From assembly GCF_030253575.1 (NCBI RefSeq), contig NC_080563.1:38357501-38421500 (forward strand): 64,000 nucleotides of DNA. Reading direction: 5' to 3'. The DNA comes from Rhododendron vialii (lineage: Eukaryota; Streptophyta; Magnoliopsida; Ericales; Ericaceae). How positions within the stretch are numbered: position 1 is the first letter of the stretch; each line of letters opens with the position of its first letter. A program made the position numbers and the translations under genes. Of this stretch, positions 44,245-56,925 are shown in pieces. Under the pieces are notes generated by a model, which did not search any database, had not been told where the DNA came from, and saw only the letters and a program-made list of their open reading frames with translations.

Positions 44245-44557
44245 TTTTTTTTTTGTTTCTATTCAAATTTTTTTATATTTGTTTGTTTTGCGACAAACTT
44301 TTTATCGCTATTAGTTCGTCTCGACAAGAGAATCGAAAGAGTAAATTTTTTTACTTTTACCCTAATATTTTTTATAATATTCAAGATAAATCTCAACAAC
44401 CGGCTTTTTGGGCTTTATCTTGGATGTTTTCAAAAATATTTGGATAAAAGTCATAATTTTTTACTTTTCTGATTGGAGCGAATCAAAAATCGTAAAATAC
44501 TTGTCGCAAAACGACAAACATGAAAAAAGTTGAATAAGGACAAAACGAAAAAAAGCC
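44245..44557. mobile_element. Foldback MITE, family F, copy c
   Basis: The left arm has TTTTGCGACAAACTTTTTATCG and GTTCGTCTCGACAAGAGAAT; the right arm has TTGTCGCAAAACGACAAACA and AAGTCATAATTTTTTACTTT as inverted partners. Same family as copies a and b. Confidence 0.65.
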
Positions 44558-44630
44558 CAAAAGAGGGAGAGGAACTCAAGGAATTGATCTTGTAATTATC
44601 TTATCACAGTCAAGAGGAGCTCAAGGGATT

Positions 44631-44741
<111 letters not shown>

Positions 44742-45062
44742 GATTGGATTGAATAGTGAAGACCAACTTTTATTTTTTGATCGTTCAGAATGAAGACCGA
44801 ATTCGGTCCGGTACAGCAAGGATTTTTTGTTCAACGGTAGTTAACTTTTGTAATTTTGTGAGGAATGAGTCTTTTAATTTCAACCCATATTGAACCCATT
44901 TTTAATCCATATAAACCCATATAAATAAAGGTTTACATGGGTTCGACCCATAACAACTCAATATATAATATGAGCGGGTTGGATTATAAGTGGGCCGATT
45001 TGGACGGATTTAAAATATAAATTGTGATTGCCATGCACATCTAGTTATAACTCCGCATAATG

Positions 45063-45462
45063 TTATGAGGCTAATTATAACGCAAGCCATAAAGTCATGA
45101 GTGGAATTTTACTGTGTATGAGGTTCATATCGAGAACTTATACTTTGATAGTTAGAGTTGTTCGTTCCGTAGAATGTGGAGTTTGTTCTCTTGGGGTTTC
45201 AAAATCTCTCTCTATCTCTGTGCACAATTTTTAGGGCGTTATGAGGCTTATAACGTCGCAAGCCATATATAAAGTAATGAGTGGAATTTTGTCATTCAAT
45301 CCCTTTAATAAGTGGGTGAACATTATTTTACTTTGTATGAGATTCATATCGAGTACTTATACTTTGATAGTTAGATCGAGTCGTTCATTCTGTAGAACGT
45401 GTGGAGTTTGTTCTCTTTGGGTCTCAAAATCTTTCTCCATCTCTGTGTGCACGGATTTTCAA
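45063..45462 (+). repeat. Tandem duplication of about 165-225 bp units
   Basis: Unit 1 (45063-45226) and unit 2 (45239-45462) both start TTATGAGGCT. They share AGTGGAATTTT, ACTTATACTTTGATAGTTAG, GTGGAGTTTGTTCTCTT and ATCTCTGTG; unit 2 has about 55 extra bases after AGTGGAATTTTGTCATT. No coding content. Confidence 0.75.
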
Positions 45463-45468
<6 letters not shown>

Positions 45469-45513
<45 letters not shown>

Positions 45514-45534
45514 AAATCTCTCTCTCTCTCTCTC
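45469..45534. repeat. (CT)n microsatellite, interrupted
   Basis: Two CT runs separated by CAATAAATC, the same word that precedes the first run, so the tract itself looks duplicated. Confidence 0.85.
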
Positions 45535-45681
45535 CAAAACCCATATCAAACAACCCTAATTTCCATTCAATCTTGTAAAAATCAGCTCAATTTAAATCCA
45601 ATCATTAATGGCCTGTTTGGCCTAAATTTAGTGGAAGGCTTTATGGTAATCTTGTTTAAGTTTTTTTGATGGATTCGCTGC

Positions 45682-46048
45682 CCAATTTCTATAATTAGTC
45701 ATTTATCGCTATGATTTGAATCTAAAAATTAGATAATCATGACCAATGGAAAAAAAATCACGAAAACACACAAAAAAAGTTTAACAAAGACAGTGTTTTA
45801 TTATCTTCAGAGTCATATTATTTAAAGTTTTTTCAACTTCGGTTTATGTTTTAATTGTTCTTTGATTCGTTAATCTAAAATATTAACAACAAACTAAATA
45901 AATGGTTCTCCAAATACTAACAATCCCAACCGTCTCTACAAATTATAGGTCAAACTGGCCCTAAGTACTTGCCTTTTTAAAATTCTCATCCATAAATTAA
46001 TTAAAATCAAGGATTAAATTCTTGGACCATGCATGTCCTGTCATTAAA
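45682..46048 (+). repeat. Dispersed direct repeat, copy 2 (about 365 bp)
   Basis: Partner of 43685-44048, same orientation, about 2 kb away. The flanks on both sides differ from those of copy 1, so only this block was duplicated or mobilised. Confidence 0.85.
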
Positions 46049-49000
46049 TTGAGAAGGTTTTTTTTTTTTGCAATAACTGAAAGTCAAGGTCTACAAAATG
46101 AACGTCTCTGATCATCGAAATGAGACTCGGGATGAGTCGTGGCATTACAAATGGTAATGGTCACCCATTTTGGATGAGTTAACAAACTTGCTCTCAAAAG
46201 CAATGATTTGAAGACCGAGAGTTTCAACCACCCCCATTGATCCATAAAAGGAAATTCTTTGGTGGTCTCTTTACTCAACCAATACTCCGAAACAGCAAAT
46301 TTTTGACCCGATTCGACACGCTAAGATTCGTGTCAAGACTCAAGAGTCTTCGGTCTTTAAAATCCTACCTCTCTCTTTCACGGCACGGTTCCCAATAAAT
46401 TTTGAAGAGTCATTAATGTCACTTGAAGTTTACGGTAGCACTCGTCTATTTAAGATTTAGGTAACTAATGTAAAATAATTCGAACTAACACAAAATATAT
46501 TTTTATAAGTAGTCAAAAAAATTCATAAATATGTCTTTGCGAACTGGGACACACCCATTTGCTACTGACCAGAATAATACGTAACAAATACGATAAAAAG
46601 TACTAGTACTAACTAATGAAGCGAAAAAGTACGCAACAAATTGAACCATAAAAATATACAGAACACATTGAATCGTAAAATTTTTAATTTAAGCATAAAG
46701 ATGCATAACTTTATTTTTCTACGTACGGTATTCTTTATTTGAAGCCAAAAATAAAAAAAACGTAAAATAAACTAAAAAGTACGTAACGTAACGTATCGTA
46801 AATCAAAAAAATGTCTCGTAAACTTTTTCAAAGAAACATGTAATGAGCATAGATAAACTTAGATTTTAAATGACTTCTTTCCGCTACTGCTCCATTAGAA
46901 ATGTTTATATTTTTCTGCGTTTGTACGGGTTATTTTTAGAAACGTACCAATTGTATATTTCTTGATTTTTCATAAAAGAATAATATTCCGGGACTAAGGA
47001 GAACCTTGTATTTTCTAGAGGGAAACATCTCGACTAGTAAAAGGTGTTTGAGAGTTTACTTTTTGACTTTCAATTTTTAACCTAAAAACTAACTTGCCAA
47101 ACACCCTCTAAGTTTTAGAGCTGTTAAAACAAATCAAGCTACTCCAATTCAACTCATTATGGATGTTGGAAGCTTGGGTCATTGTGTAAACAAACAAACT
47201 TTACCACATCTAGCGGCGTTTCCACCAATCGACAAGTTGTAGATCACAATTTTTTGGTTGTCCTTATTTAATTTTTTTTTTCGCATTTGTTAGTTTTGAG
47301 CCGAACTTTTATAAATATTGGTTTGTCTCGAGAAGAGGAATCGGAAAAGTAAAATATTATGACTTTTACACAAGTATTTTTGGAAACATCTAAGAAAAAG
47401 TCCAAAAAACTAGCATTTTTCAGACCAAATCGCCACAATTTTTGAGGGTTAGAATCATCAATTTTTGAGGGGTATTAGGGGGGATTAGATATGGATACCT
47501 CAAACTCTAGCCATAGGTAAGACCCCCGAATCCCCTTTTCTCCGGTGTTACAAAAGAACGGGGGATAAAGAATACCCAGTCTCAATAGCTTCCCAAACCA
47601 GGACTAAGCCGTGGGCCTAGATATAAAAGAGGGGTATTGTTATCACCCCGTTCTAAGCCGGCATCCAAACGAGCCCTAAAGGTTCACTATTGTTGAACGT
47701 GGCCTAAACTTGGACATGAAGAGCTAAGCTTTTAACACCCCTTTGGACTGTGTGATTTGATGAAAAAAGAAAGTGCCATGATTTCTCACAATCTTTTATA
47801 AGAAATGGCGAGAAACAAAAAAAAAGTCTTGCATTTACACATTCCTCGTCATTCCTTACCCATTTATCCGAACAGGTGGTGAGAATCCCTTCCTCGTTCT
47901 TTTCTTTTCTCACTAAATCTCTCGATCCAAAGGGGTTGTAAGCATTAAAGTCAGCCCGGTCCCTTTAGATATGTCAACCCGGCCCTAATCAAGGCACTAA
48001 ATCAATGAGCCCAATGACAGCCCAACCATTTTATGGGCCAACCTTCCACCCTTTCCTGACCCGAATGACATCCCGTCACCCTTGGGCCTTGACCCATCCA
48101 GCACTTCAAATCTCTCGGGCTTGATGCAATTCTTTTTCAGCAAATTACCTCTATCACCATTGAAAGCATTTTCTTGTAACTGGCCTATGGTAGAGGTGTC
48201 AAATGGGCCGGGCCATGTCGGTCCAGTCCGTTTAGTTTCATGTCAACCGTGCTTCGTGCCGTGCTTAGCTCGGCCCGTTTATTAGTCATGTCGGTCTATT
48301 TCAGAATATGCTTGGCCCGGCCTAGCCCATGGACATGCGTAAGTCTATGCCTCCAATTGGACTTTTTTTTTTTTTTTAATTGCTGTAAAGATGAAAATAG
48401 TAGTATAAAAAATGTGGTGCATAAATATCGTCATCGTATCATTGCTTTCGGTTTTTTTTTTTTTTTGGGGTAAGATGATTTCGTTTATGTTAGCATAACT
48501 AGGCATTTACTTCGTTCAATGCTTGAGATGATGAAGTGTGAATGCCTAGTTATGCTATATAAACCCGCGCCCATGCTATTGCTTATTAATAAAAGAAAGA
48601 CTCACTATACACACATAAATTCTGAGTTTGAAATAAAGACAAGAAATTAGAGGGACAACTTGCTAGAGTGGGTCTCGAAATGTAAACTTGACTTAGATGC
48701 CAAAAATCATATGCACTCGGCAACAATTACTACTTGACATTTAACATCAATTATAATTCATGGCCGTAAAACTGTCCACGTTAGCTAACCTACTTAACTC
48801 TCAGCCTAACCACTTGACTCAAAAAATTAATCTCGAGTTAAACAATAGCTGCTCACTGTTCGTTATATACCGATTCCATTTTCTATGTCTCACCGATGTG
48901 GGATCCTATATAGCCATAGGCCGAGCTAAAACTCGCTTGAATTTTCTGGTGCGAAGGAATTTGATGGCTCAATAATTGAAACCAGGAATTTTATGGTTTG

Positions 49001-49335
49001 TTGCTTTATTTTTGTGGGGAGATTCTATTGAAATCTTTGGTTCTTGATTATATGAAGCAGTACAATACAGTAACTTCCCTTCCATGACCAAGTCTTTGAA
49101 AACTAGGCCTTACAATCAGATTGAGCTTGAATTGCAACCCATAGGGAAAGAAGAAGAAAGAAGAACCAAGGCTTATACAAACAGAGTTTTATGAACAAAA
49201 TCGTTATACAGAATGTTGAGACTTGTTATGGTCGTTCCATTTCATACAAAACCCCAACCATCGATCGAGCGTTTTATTTTCAAACTTTCCATTGTCGCGT
49301 CGATTTGGTTGATTTATTCTGTTTGTGATATATTC
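46049..49335. other. Gene-free spacer downstream of the P450 pair
   Basis: No gene is seen. Contents: a small MITE-like hairpin at about 47041-47110 (GGTGTTTGAGAG against GGTGTTTGGCAAG); a half copy of foldback family F at about 47245-47410; GC-richer stretches at 47500-47660 and 48000-48340 with GGGCCGGGCC-type words common in plant repeats; a perfect inverted repeat beside a TATA box at 48491-48563; and 3' UTR sequence of the first P450 from about 49105. Confidence 0.5.
48491..48563. repeat. Perfect 17 bp inverted repeat next to a TATA box
   Basis: TAGCATAACTAGGCATT (48491-48507) and its exact complement (48541-48557) flank 33 bp. The right arm runs directly into TATATAAA (48556-48563). 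Downstream is AATAAA-type sequence. It could be part of an LTR-like or MITE terminus; no gene follows. Confidence 0.6.
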
Positions 49336-50272
49336 TCAAAGTTGTGAAAGCAAATTCACCATGGCACGGCGTGGCCTACATTTCGCAACCAAGGGTTGAG
49401 CCTTGGGCGCAGTGAGACCCGACCCCTCGGTCATGTCGACCATCTCCTCCCCATCCCTCTCCCATTCAAAGCACTGGATGAGGGATCCTAACACCAAACC
49501 AATCACTCTCATAGCCAACCCTTCCCCAGGGCACCTCCTCCTCCCAAACCCAAATGGAATGAACGAAAACCCATCATCGTCTCTTTCACCCCACCTTTCG
49601 GGCTTGAATTTCGTGGGCTCGGGCCAAAGATCAGAATCATTTTGTATGGCCCAGATGTTCACCAACAGCATCGTGCCACGTGGGATGCGAAAGCCACCTA
49701 CGGTGCATTCTTCGGATGATTCACGGGGTGCGTTCAAACGGGTAGGTGGGCACATTCGGAGTGTCTCTTTTATGATTTTGTGGAGGTAAGGAAGCTCGTT
49801 GAGGTCCGACTCTTCTAATAGTCTATTTTGCTCACCAATTCTACTCTTGATTTCCATATAAGCCTTTTTGAGGGTATCGGGATTGTTCAGTAGAAGTGAT
49901 AATGCCCATTCTACTGTCCCAGCTGAAGTGTCGCTCCCTGTAATTAACATAACCTGTAGGCAAGTAATAGGCAATTGGTTGATGTAGAGTTGGAATTGTA
50001 CACATTGTCCAAAAACTGTAAGGAAGAGAGAAAAAGTGATCGATCAAAACAAAACCTGCATCAATCCTCTGATAATTTCATCTGTATAATACTCCGGTTC
50101 GTTTTCCTGAAGCGACAACAGCACGTCAGTCATCGTCTTGCTCGTCTGCTGATCGCGAAAATTCTCGCTCTTCTTCTGCTTCCTATGCTCTTCAATCAAA
50201 TCTTGCATGAACTTATCCCTCTTCTGGTGCAACACCTTCAACCTCTTAACAAGCCCATTCAGTCCAACCCAA

Positions 50273-50381
50273 TGTCGACGTCTTGGTAGTTTTGGTTCAT
50301 TCTTGTATCATTTGATGAAATCTGTATTGCCTTCGGGCTTTGAAATGAATTTGACATTATCAAAAAAAAAAAAAAAAAAAA
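50273..50381 (+). mobile_element. Poly(A)-tailed retroposon (5'-truncated LINE-like) inside P450 exon 2
   Basis: Comparison with the paralogous exon at 56928-57233 shows about 109 extra bases. They read GGTTCATTCTTGTATCATTTG, then GGGCTTTGAAATGAATTTG, then 20 A residues (50362-50381), like the 3' end of a plant LINE. It is antisense to the P450. Only two or three bases of possible target duplication (AAT) are visible. Confidence 0.6.
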
Positions 50382-51229
50382 TTCAAGACAGGAAAGAAAT
50401 CTCCTATATTCGCGCCCCCGCTCAATTCAAAACTCTCGGTCACCATCTCCTTGAACTTCCTTGTTTCATCCTGTTGATGAAAATACCAGAGTAAATCTAA
50501 ACAGAAACACCGAGATCTAGCTCTTGTCATGCTCCATTAATATGAAAATATGTTTCCCCCAAGCATATCCAAAGGTGCAAAATAAGGCAGCCCATATGAT
50601 CTACACCGACAACTTCGTTTAGGTTAAAGATTTCCAAATAGTGACCAAATATGTTTTTCTATGAAGTATAAACTATTTTTCTGGAAAAACATGTTCTACA
50701 CAAACCCAAGTATGTGTGAGTATGCAGGAAGCAAGCAGCTAGTTGTTCCCAAGACGCAACAGATCCCCCTGTGCTTTTTTAAGTCCCGTTTAGTTGCATG
50801 AAAAGGATGAGAAAATCAATTTTACTCTAACTTTCTTTTGTATTCAGGTAGCAAAAGAGTTGTAGTACCTTCAACTTTCTCGTTTGGAAAAACCACTTTT
50901 CCGCGAAATACATTGTTTTAAATTAATTTTTTTTTTCAAAGTTTTCCTACAACAATATTCTTTGTCAACAGAACACAAAAAAAACATAGCTTTTTCGAGA
51001 AAACATCTTCCACACAAAATTCACAACCGTTTTTTAAAAAATTTCGGCACATATAATTCAATCATATTTATGTCATACTTACCTTTCATAGTCATACACG
51101 CCATTTTATTTCTGTAATAACATACTTGATTATAAAAGTACCACAACAATAATTGAGACGAGAGACATATGATTAGTTTTCTTGTTTTGCAAACACGAGA
51201 GATATATAATTATATGATTAGTTGAGAAA

Positions 51230-51362
51230 CCACTGCTGCAGTTGGTTGTCTCCTTTCTCCCATGGAGGCTTCGGTTTGAGCCCCATGAGGGGCGCTGGGG
51301 CGGGCTTTGGGAGCCGACTATGGATAGCCTTTGAACCCTCTTGTGTTAACTCTAACATCCCA
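51230..51362 (+). mobile_element. Possible SINE-like element in P450 intron 1
   Basis: GGTTTGAGCCCC is a fair B box, and AGTTGGTTGTC a weak A box about 35 bp before it. The GC-rich body (GGGGCGCTGGGGCGGGC) contrasts with the AT-rich intron. No tail or duplication was confirmed. Confidence 0.3.
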
Positions 51363-52505
51363 CTAACCACTACTAATGTATATAATTAATATTGGCAAAG
51401 AAAAAGAAACACGAAAGTAAGAAGTTAAAATCCTAAAAATACCATATATTTTCGTTACTCTGGAAAGAAAAATGATAATTTTGCCATTTATTTCATCTTT
51501 TGCCACCACGCGGTCAGTGAGAGGGAGGAAATTGAGATGGAACGCTAACTATGGAGTTACAACTGACATCGTTAGCACTAGAGGGACGAAATTGAGATTC
51601 CAATGAAAAAACTAAAGGCTATTTCTTAACAAAAATGCTGCTCAACTATGCAACTACCAGTCGACCAGCAAACGGCAGCAGGTGTACATCATTTGAGCCG
51701 TTCGTTCGACAATTCAACGGTTCAAATTTTATCTCCATCGGATAGCATCTGAGTAGTTCATTTGTTGAAATGAAATCTGGACTGTTGAGTTACCGAACGG
51801 ACTAGCAACAAGGAATCCAATAAGCTCTCTCACCAGCTCCGATCAAGTCAACGGGCTCTATACCAATTGCAAGAAAAGAAATCAAAACAAAAAACAGACC
51901 ACAGTTACCTCCAAATCCGCCATTTTCTCCCCATAATACCTCTTCCCAGCAATCATCCTCATGATATTATTGAGCGTCATCTCAAACAACACCGTCTTCA
52001 TCTCCACCGCAGCGAAATCCCCGTCCGAGCAGTTCCGATAAACCCGACCCAGAAGCCGCCGGACCTCGTCGACCCGAATCGTTTTAAACGTTTGGATCCG
52101 GTTGGCCGACAGAATCTCGGTTGAAACGAGTCTTCTCAGGTTCCTCCAGTGCTGGCCGTAGGAGGCCCACACGAGGGTGGTGTAGTTGTACCCGAGGTGC
52201 TTCCCGGCGAGCAGCTTGGGGCGGTTGGCGAAAACGACGTCGTTTTTGGTGAAACATTCCTCGGCGGCGGAAGGGGAGGAGACGAGGAGGACCGGGCGGG
52301 AGCCGAATCGGAGGGAGAGGATCGGGCCGTGGGTTTTGGAGAGGGCGGATAGGGTCCGGGGGAGCGGCTTTTTCAAGAGGTGCAAGTGGCCTAGTATGGG
52401 GAGGGCGGGGGAAGGGCTTGGCGGGAGGTTTTTGTATCTGTGGAGGAAGTGTTTGGCGAGGAAGAATGTGAAGATGAAGAGGAGGAAGATGTATGGGATG
52501 TCCAT

Positions 52506-53336
52506 TTGGTTTTGGTTTGTAGCTTTGTGGTTTTCCCAATTCTAGAGAAGTATGATCATCAAATTTTGCTGATCGGAAATAATAGTTTCCATATATATAT
52601 TTGCTATTGCATGTGCAAGTTGTTGGGATTGGTCTATCCAAAAGTCAATCATTGAAGTATTTTATTCGGGAATGTTTACCGTAGTGAATAAGTTATTAAG
52701 AAAGAATTTTTTTAATTAGTTTTTAGCTATTTTTGATAGTGAAAAAGTTGTGAATAAGTATATGTGAGTGAAAAAGTTGTTGATAAAGAAGTTGTTGTTG
52801 ACAAGTTGTTAGTTAGTGTGAATGACAAGCTAAAATGTCAAAATTTATTGATTCGTGTGAAAGAGATGAAAACTTAGTGGAAACATGGCCTCAGTGGTTC
52901 GGGCACTGCCACCCCCTCTTGTGTCCCAATAGTTTTTTCCGTTACGTATTTTTATGGAATCTATACACCTAACAAAGTGGACTCTACATAAATGTGTAGT
53001 GTGAAGGGTGTTACGGACCTATACTTATATATTGTATCCAGTCTTCTCCTTCAAAATTTACAGAGAAGAAAAAGTGCTTGTACACTTTTATAGCAACAAA
53101 ACAAACCTATATTCACTCTGTTTTTAGTGTTGCATTACTTTGGAGCTACTCTTATTATATTTTGAACATACAGGCAGTAAACTTTAACTGCACATAAAGC
53201 TTCTCGGAGGATCGCTAAATCTTGAGACCCCAATAGTTGACGGAAGCAGAAAGCGACTGCTTTATTTATTTATGGGGAGAGATTTGGTGGGCTTGAGCAC
53301 CAATAGAATGGTTGTTTTCGACCAAAAACAAAGACT
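52506..53336. other. Upstream region of the interrupted P450; no gene seen
   Basis: A TATA box (TATATATATG on the minus strand, 52590-52600) lies about 90 bp upstream of the ATG at 52505. A MITE-like stretch covers about 52668-52893 (GAATGTTTACC against CCATGTTTCC from the right). The remainder is spacer. Confidence 0.4.
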
Positions 53337-54170
53337 CTAATGACATCTTCTCTGATCACTCTTTGATTCTTGATTACGAAGTACTCCAATAGTCTGATAC
53401 AGACCAAAAATGATACTGTAACAAATTCTGGCCGTCCAGATTTTAAGTAAATTATTTTGCGCGAATAATTTATTTATTCCCTGAGCGAATCTGAACCGTC
53501 CATTATAACAATGAACGGCTAGCGATCGATTGTGCAAAAAATTTTGCACTAATTTGGCTTTCATATTGCCAAGGAAATTGCCCTGCCATTGACCCTTGTG
53601 ATCCCTAATTAGACCACCTGTTGCAGCTCCAGCTGTACCTGTACCCGTATCAAGATCTACCGCCCCATCCGCGTTGAGTTTGAAAACACCTATTGGAGGT
53701 GGTGACAATTAATTAACAAGAATGCTATTCCTCCTTTCTCTGCCTTGTTTGTTTCACCATCTAAAACCCTTCCCTTGATTGCGCTAAAATGATTTTGGTG
53801 ATTTGAATAGGTTGGTTAGAACTCGAGTTGGAATCAAACAAACATTTCTTTCTGTGACACCAAATTTGTCAACAGGCAAAGGGGAAGATGAGGCTCCAAT
53901 GTACCCCAGAATGGTGAGAACCAAGGATGCGTGTGTTTTTAGTGTCCCAAATATGGAAAGGATCCGTGACGTGGAAGAGAGGGAAATCAAGATTTACCCA
54001 GATTTCAGTTGCCTGTGGGCAATCACATAAGACATGGCAAGTATCCTCTTTGGTATCCTCACACAAATCGCAAAATATCACTTGATTTCGGAAAAAGAGG
54101 TCTTCTGAAAGCCATGGTCTAGTTTGATTTCGAAAAAAAGAGAACCTCTTCTGAAAGCCCATTGTCTTCG
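53337..54170 (-). mobile_element. LINE remnant: zinc-binding RT domain and RNase H-like domain
   Basis: Reading leftwards, the first part encodes a plant LINE-type zf-RVT region: CDLCEDTKEDTCHVLCDCPQ followed by ATEIW. A second part encodes the start of an RNase H-like domain: PPIGVFKLNADGAVDLDTG, then GGLIRDHKGQW. In plant L1-type LINEs these lie in this order at the C-terminus of ORF2. The two parts are in different frames with stops between them, and a MITE (53410-53560) cuts the RNase H part, so this is a decayed fragment. No poly(A) end was found. Confidence 0.65.
53410..53560. mobile_element. MITE inserted in the LINE RNase H region
   Basis: The block from about CTGGCCGTCCAGATTT to CCGTCCATTATAACAATGAAC and GTGCAAAAAATTTTGCAC interrupts the RNase H frame. 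It contains hairpins (AAATTATT..AATAATTT, GTGCAAAA..TTTTGCAC). A related hairpin-bearing block with GGACGACCCGGATTT lies near 39220-39310. Confidence 0.5.
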
Positions 54171-55032
54171 GCCTTAATGTTTGATGCTTCTTGGGGCTTC
54201 TTTGGTGAAGTCTATCACAATTGAATGAATGTTGCGGACTTGCGGGTTATTTTTTGGGAAGTGCCGTAGGTACGGGTAATTCAATATTTAAGACGGTCCT
54301 TGAAGTAGAGGAATATGAACACACAAATGTAAAAGCGAAACTATTATGAATTGTCAGTCCCTGACCTTTGCCAAGAAAGTTTGTTAGATTTGGAAAAAGG
54401 CCAACACCCATGATGACGCTCTTGCCAAGGAAGAATTGAATCCTTTGAATACAACAAGATATTTAGTGTGGCTTAGATCATCGTCAGTAGTGTGCTGTAG
54501 CCTGTAGGCACACAGGCAATGCTCTAGTACGATATGTCAAAATGCTCCATAGTAGAGAACCAACAGGCTCCAAGAAAATAATTATGAGCCTTTTTGCGCG
54601 AATCAGGTGAGTTGGGCCAGATTTCCTCTTGGGTTGCGGAGAAAAAAAAAACTTGCCTAGATCAAAATCGCTGCGGATCACGGATTGAATGCGGAAAACG
54701 GGCTGGACTGCAATGAACAGGATGACGCAGCGCAAGCGCGTGTGTAGGATCTGGATGACGTGTTGGGAGTTTTAAACTTCTAGGCCTTACATTCAGGTCG
54801 AGCTTGAATTGCAAACCAAAGAGGGAAAAAAAACAAAAGAAGAAGAAGAAAGAAGAACAAAGGAAATGCAAAGAAGTTGATGGGCAAAAAATCCTTATAC
54901 AGAACTATGGGACTTGTTGTGGTCCTTCCTTCTGCTTCGAACCTCCACCATCAATGCCTTGTAATTTCAAGAGTTCCATTGTCGCGTCGATCGACTTGTG
55001 TGTTTATTTGGCACAAGCGTCCTGTTCGTAAA
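54171..55032. other. Spacer and 3' UTR of the second P450
   Basis: No gene is seen. From about 54783 the sequence matches the 3' flank of the first P450 (GCTTGAATTGCAAACCAAAG; AAGAAGAAAGAAGAACAAAG; TTCCATTGTCGCGTCGAT), showing that the tandem duplication included the 3' UTR. A degenerate Helitron-like hairpin (GTGCCGTAGGTAC) lies at about 54256. Confidence 0.5.
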
Positions 55033-56882
55033 TCATTCGCGCAGTTGAGAAAGCAGATTCACCATAGCACGGCGTGGCCTACATTTCGCGACCAAGGGCA
55101 GAGCCTTGGGTGTTGTGACCCCTGTCCCCTCGGTCATGTCCACCATCTCCTCCCCTTCTCTCTCCCATTCAAAGCACTGAATTACCGATGCTAACCCCAA
55201 ACCAATCACTCTCATAGCCAACCCTTCCCCCGGGCACCCCCTCCTCCCAAACCCAAATGGAATGAACGAGAATCTAGCATCATCCATATCGCCCCACCTT
55301 TCGGGCTTGAATTTATTGGGCTCATGCCATAGCTCAGGATCATTCTGTATGGCCCAGGCATTCACCAACAACATTGTGCCACGTGGGATGCGAAAGCCAC
55401 CTATGGTGCATTCTTGGGATGATTCATGGGGTAGGAGCAAATGGTTTGGTGGGCACATTCGGAGTGTCTCTTTAATGATTTTGTTGAGGTAAGGAAGCTC
55501 GTTGAGGTCTGACTCTTCAATCAGTCTGTTTTGAGTCCCAACGTGTTTTTCGATTTCGAAATATGCCTTTCCGAGGATATCTGGATTGTTTAGTAGCAAC
55601 GATAGAGCCCATTCCATAGTTCCAGCCGAAGTGTCGCTCCCTCCTATTAACATAACCTGAAGGCATTATAAAGTATGTAATACACATTAGTTGTTGTAGA
55701 GCAGCGATGTCCATTGGTCAAAATTTCCGGAAATTCTCGGTAATAGAATTACGGGAAGCATCGATAGTTCAAGGTGAAGAGAATTGGGAATAACTTTTCC
55801 TAATTAGTCAAAGATATGAAGAGAAGGATTCCCAAATTGTAGACCCATCACAATAATATTGTTCATCAATTATTGTTATATAGGAAGTCTATAAAATAAT
55901 CCCTTTGGGTTTTTCCTCTTCAAGAAATGAGGTTAAAAAAATAGTCCAAAATCAAATTTAATGGACCAAGTGAAATATTACGAAACATGAGGTCTCAAAC
56001 TTTGAAAAACCAAACTTCACACTGTATTTTTATGCAAGCTCAGTGGAAAAAGACAAAAATGGGGGGGGGGGGGGGGGGAATCTTATAGTAAACAGATAGA
56101 AAGAAAGCAACTTATCTACGGATGTAATTGAGCGGCGGCGAGATTTTGTGAAGAAATATTCTTCAAAGTCGAGAAGAACACATAAATTGAGAAGAAAACC
56201 AGCAGAAGTTTTGATGTCGATTCTATCATTGACACGAAATAACGTCACAATTCAAGATGCCTTATTTTAGTACAGTTAGCTTAAATTAAAAATTATTCTT
56301 TCTTAGTTAGTACTGTACGTGCATTTCACAAATTTATAGTTTTTAGTATGTATTGACCACTACTAGCCGGCTCCACGTACCCAATTAAATTGTCTTCTAG
56401 GTGCTTTTCCATGTATACAATTAGGGGGCATTTTCACTAAAAATTTTGGACTACAAGTTATAGCACCTTGTTTAGTTGTTCATACTAACTCACAATTTCT
56501 TCCTCTTTATTTTCCCCTCTATTTTCCCTTTTGACCTGCTCATATACCATCTACAACTTATGGGTTAGTGAAAACAACTTGACATTTTTGGATAATAAGA
56601 AGTTGTTCATAACTTATTAGTTAGCGGAAAAACTATGCTTCAGAAGGGATTGGGAGATACTCCCAAGCACAGGGGCAGCAGTGTCGAGTGGCCGATCCGG
56701 CCGTTCATCTCGGCGGTCAACGGCTCGGATCTTGAAATGATTGGCTCAAATCTGTATACGCTTAGATTCAATTCAAGTTATCTGTGCCGAAATGAACGGC
56801 CGGATGCTGCTCGGCACCCACTTGGCAGCACACAGCAGCATCCCCGGGACCCTCCGGAAGACGTAAGGGAGAGAGGGAGAGA

Positions 56883-56925
<43 letters not shown>

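Larger units (their letters stand above)
49336..52505 (-). pseudogene. CYP81-type cytochrome P450, interrupted by an insertion in exon 2
   Basis: Three exons: 51909-52505, 50056-50470 and 49336-49953. Exon 1 has the membrane anchor MDIPYIFLLFIFTFFLAKHF and the proline hinge PPSPSPALPILGHL. Exon 2 has FKEMVTESFELSGGANIGDF. Exon 3 has the I-helix GSDTSAGT, K-helix KETLR, FKPERW and the heme loop FGFGRRRCPGEG with its Cys ligand. Without the insertion the protein would be about 506 residues, normal for the family. An insert of about 109 bp with a 20 bp A tract (50273-50381) splits exon 2 after PVLN; reading leftwards into it meets TGA directly after the T run, and its length is not a multiple of three. 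The intron 1 acceptor also differs from the paralogue (CAT where the other has CAG), with a usable AACAG six bases on. CYP81 enzymes hydroxylate flavonoids, lignans and related compounds at the ER; here function is probably lost. Confidence 0.85.
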
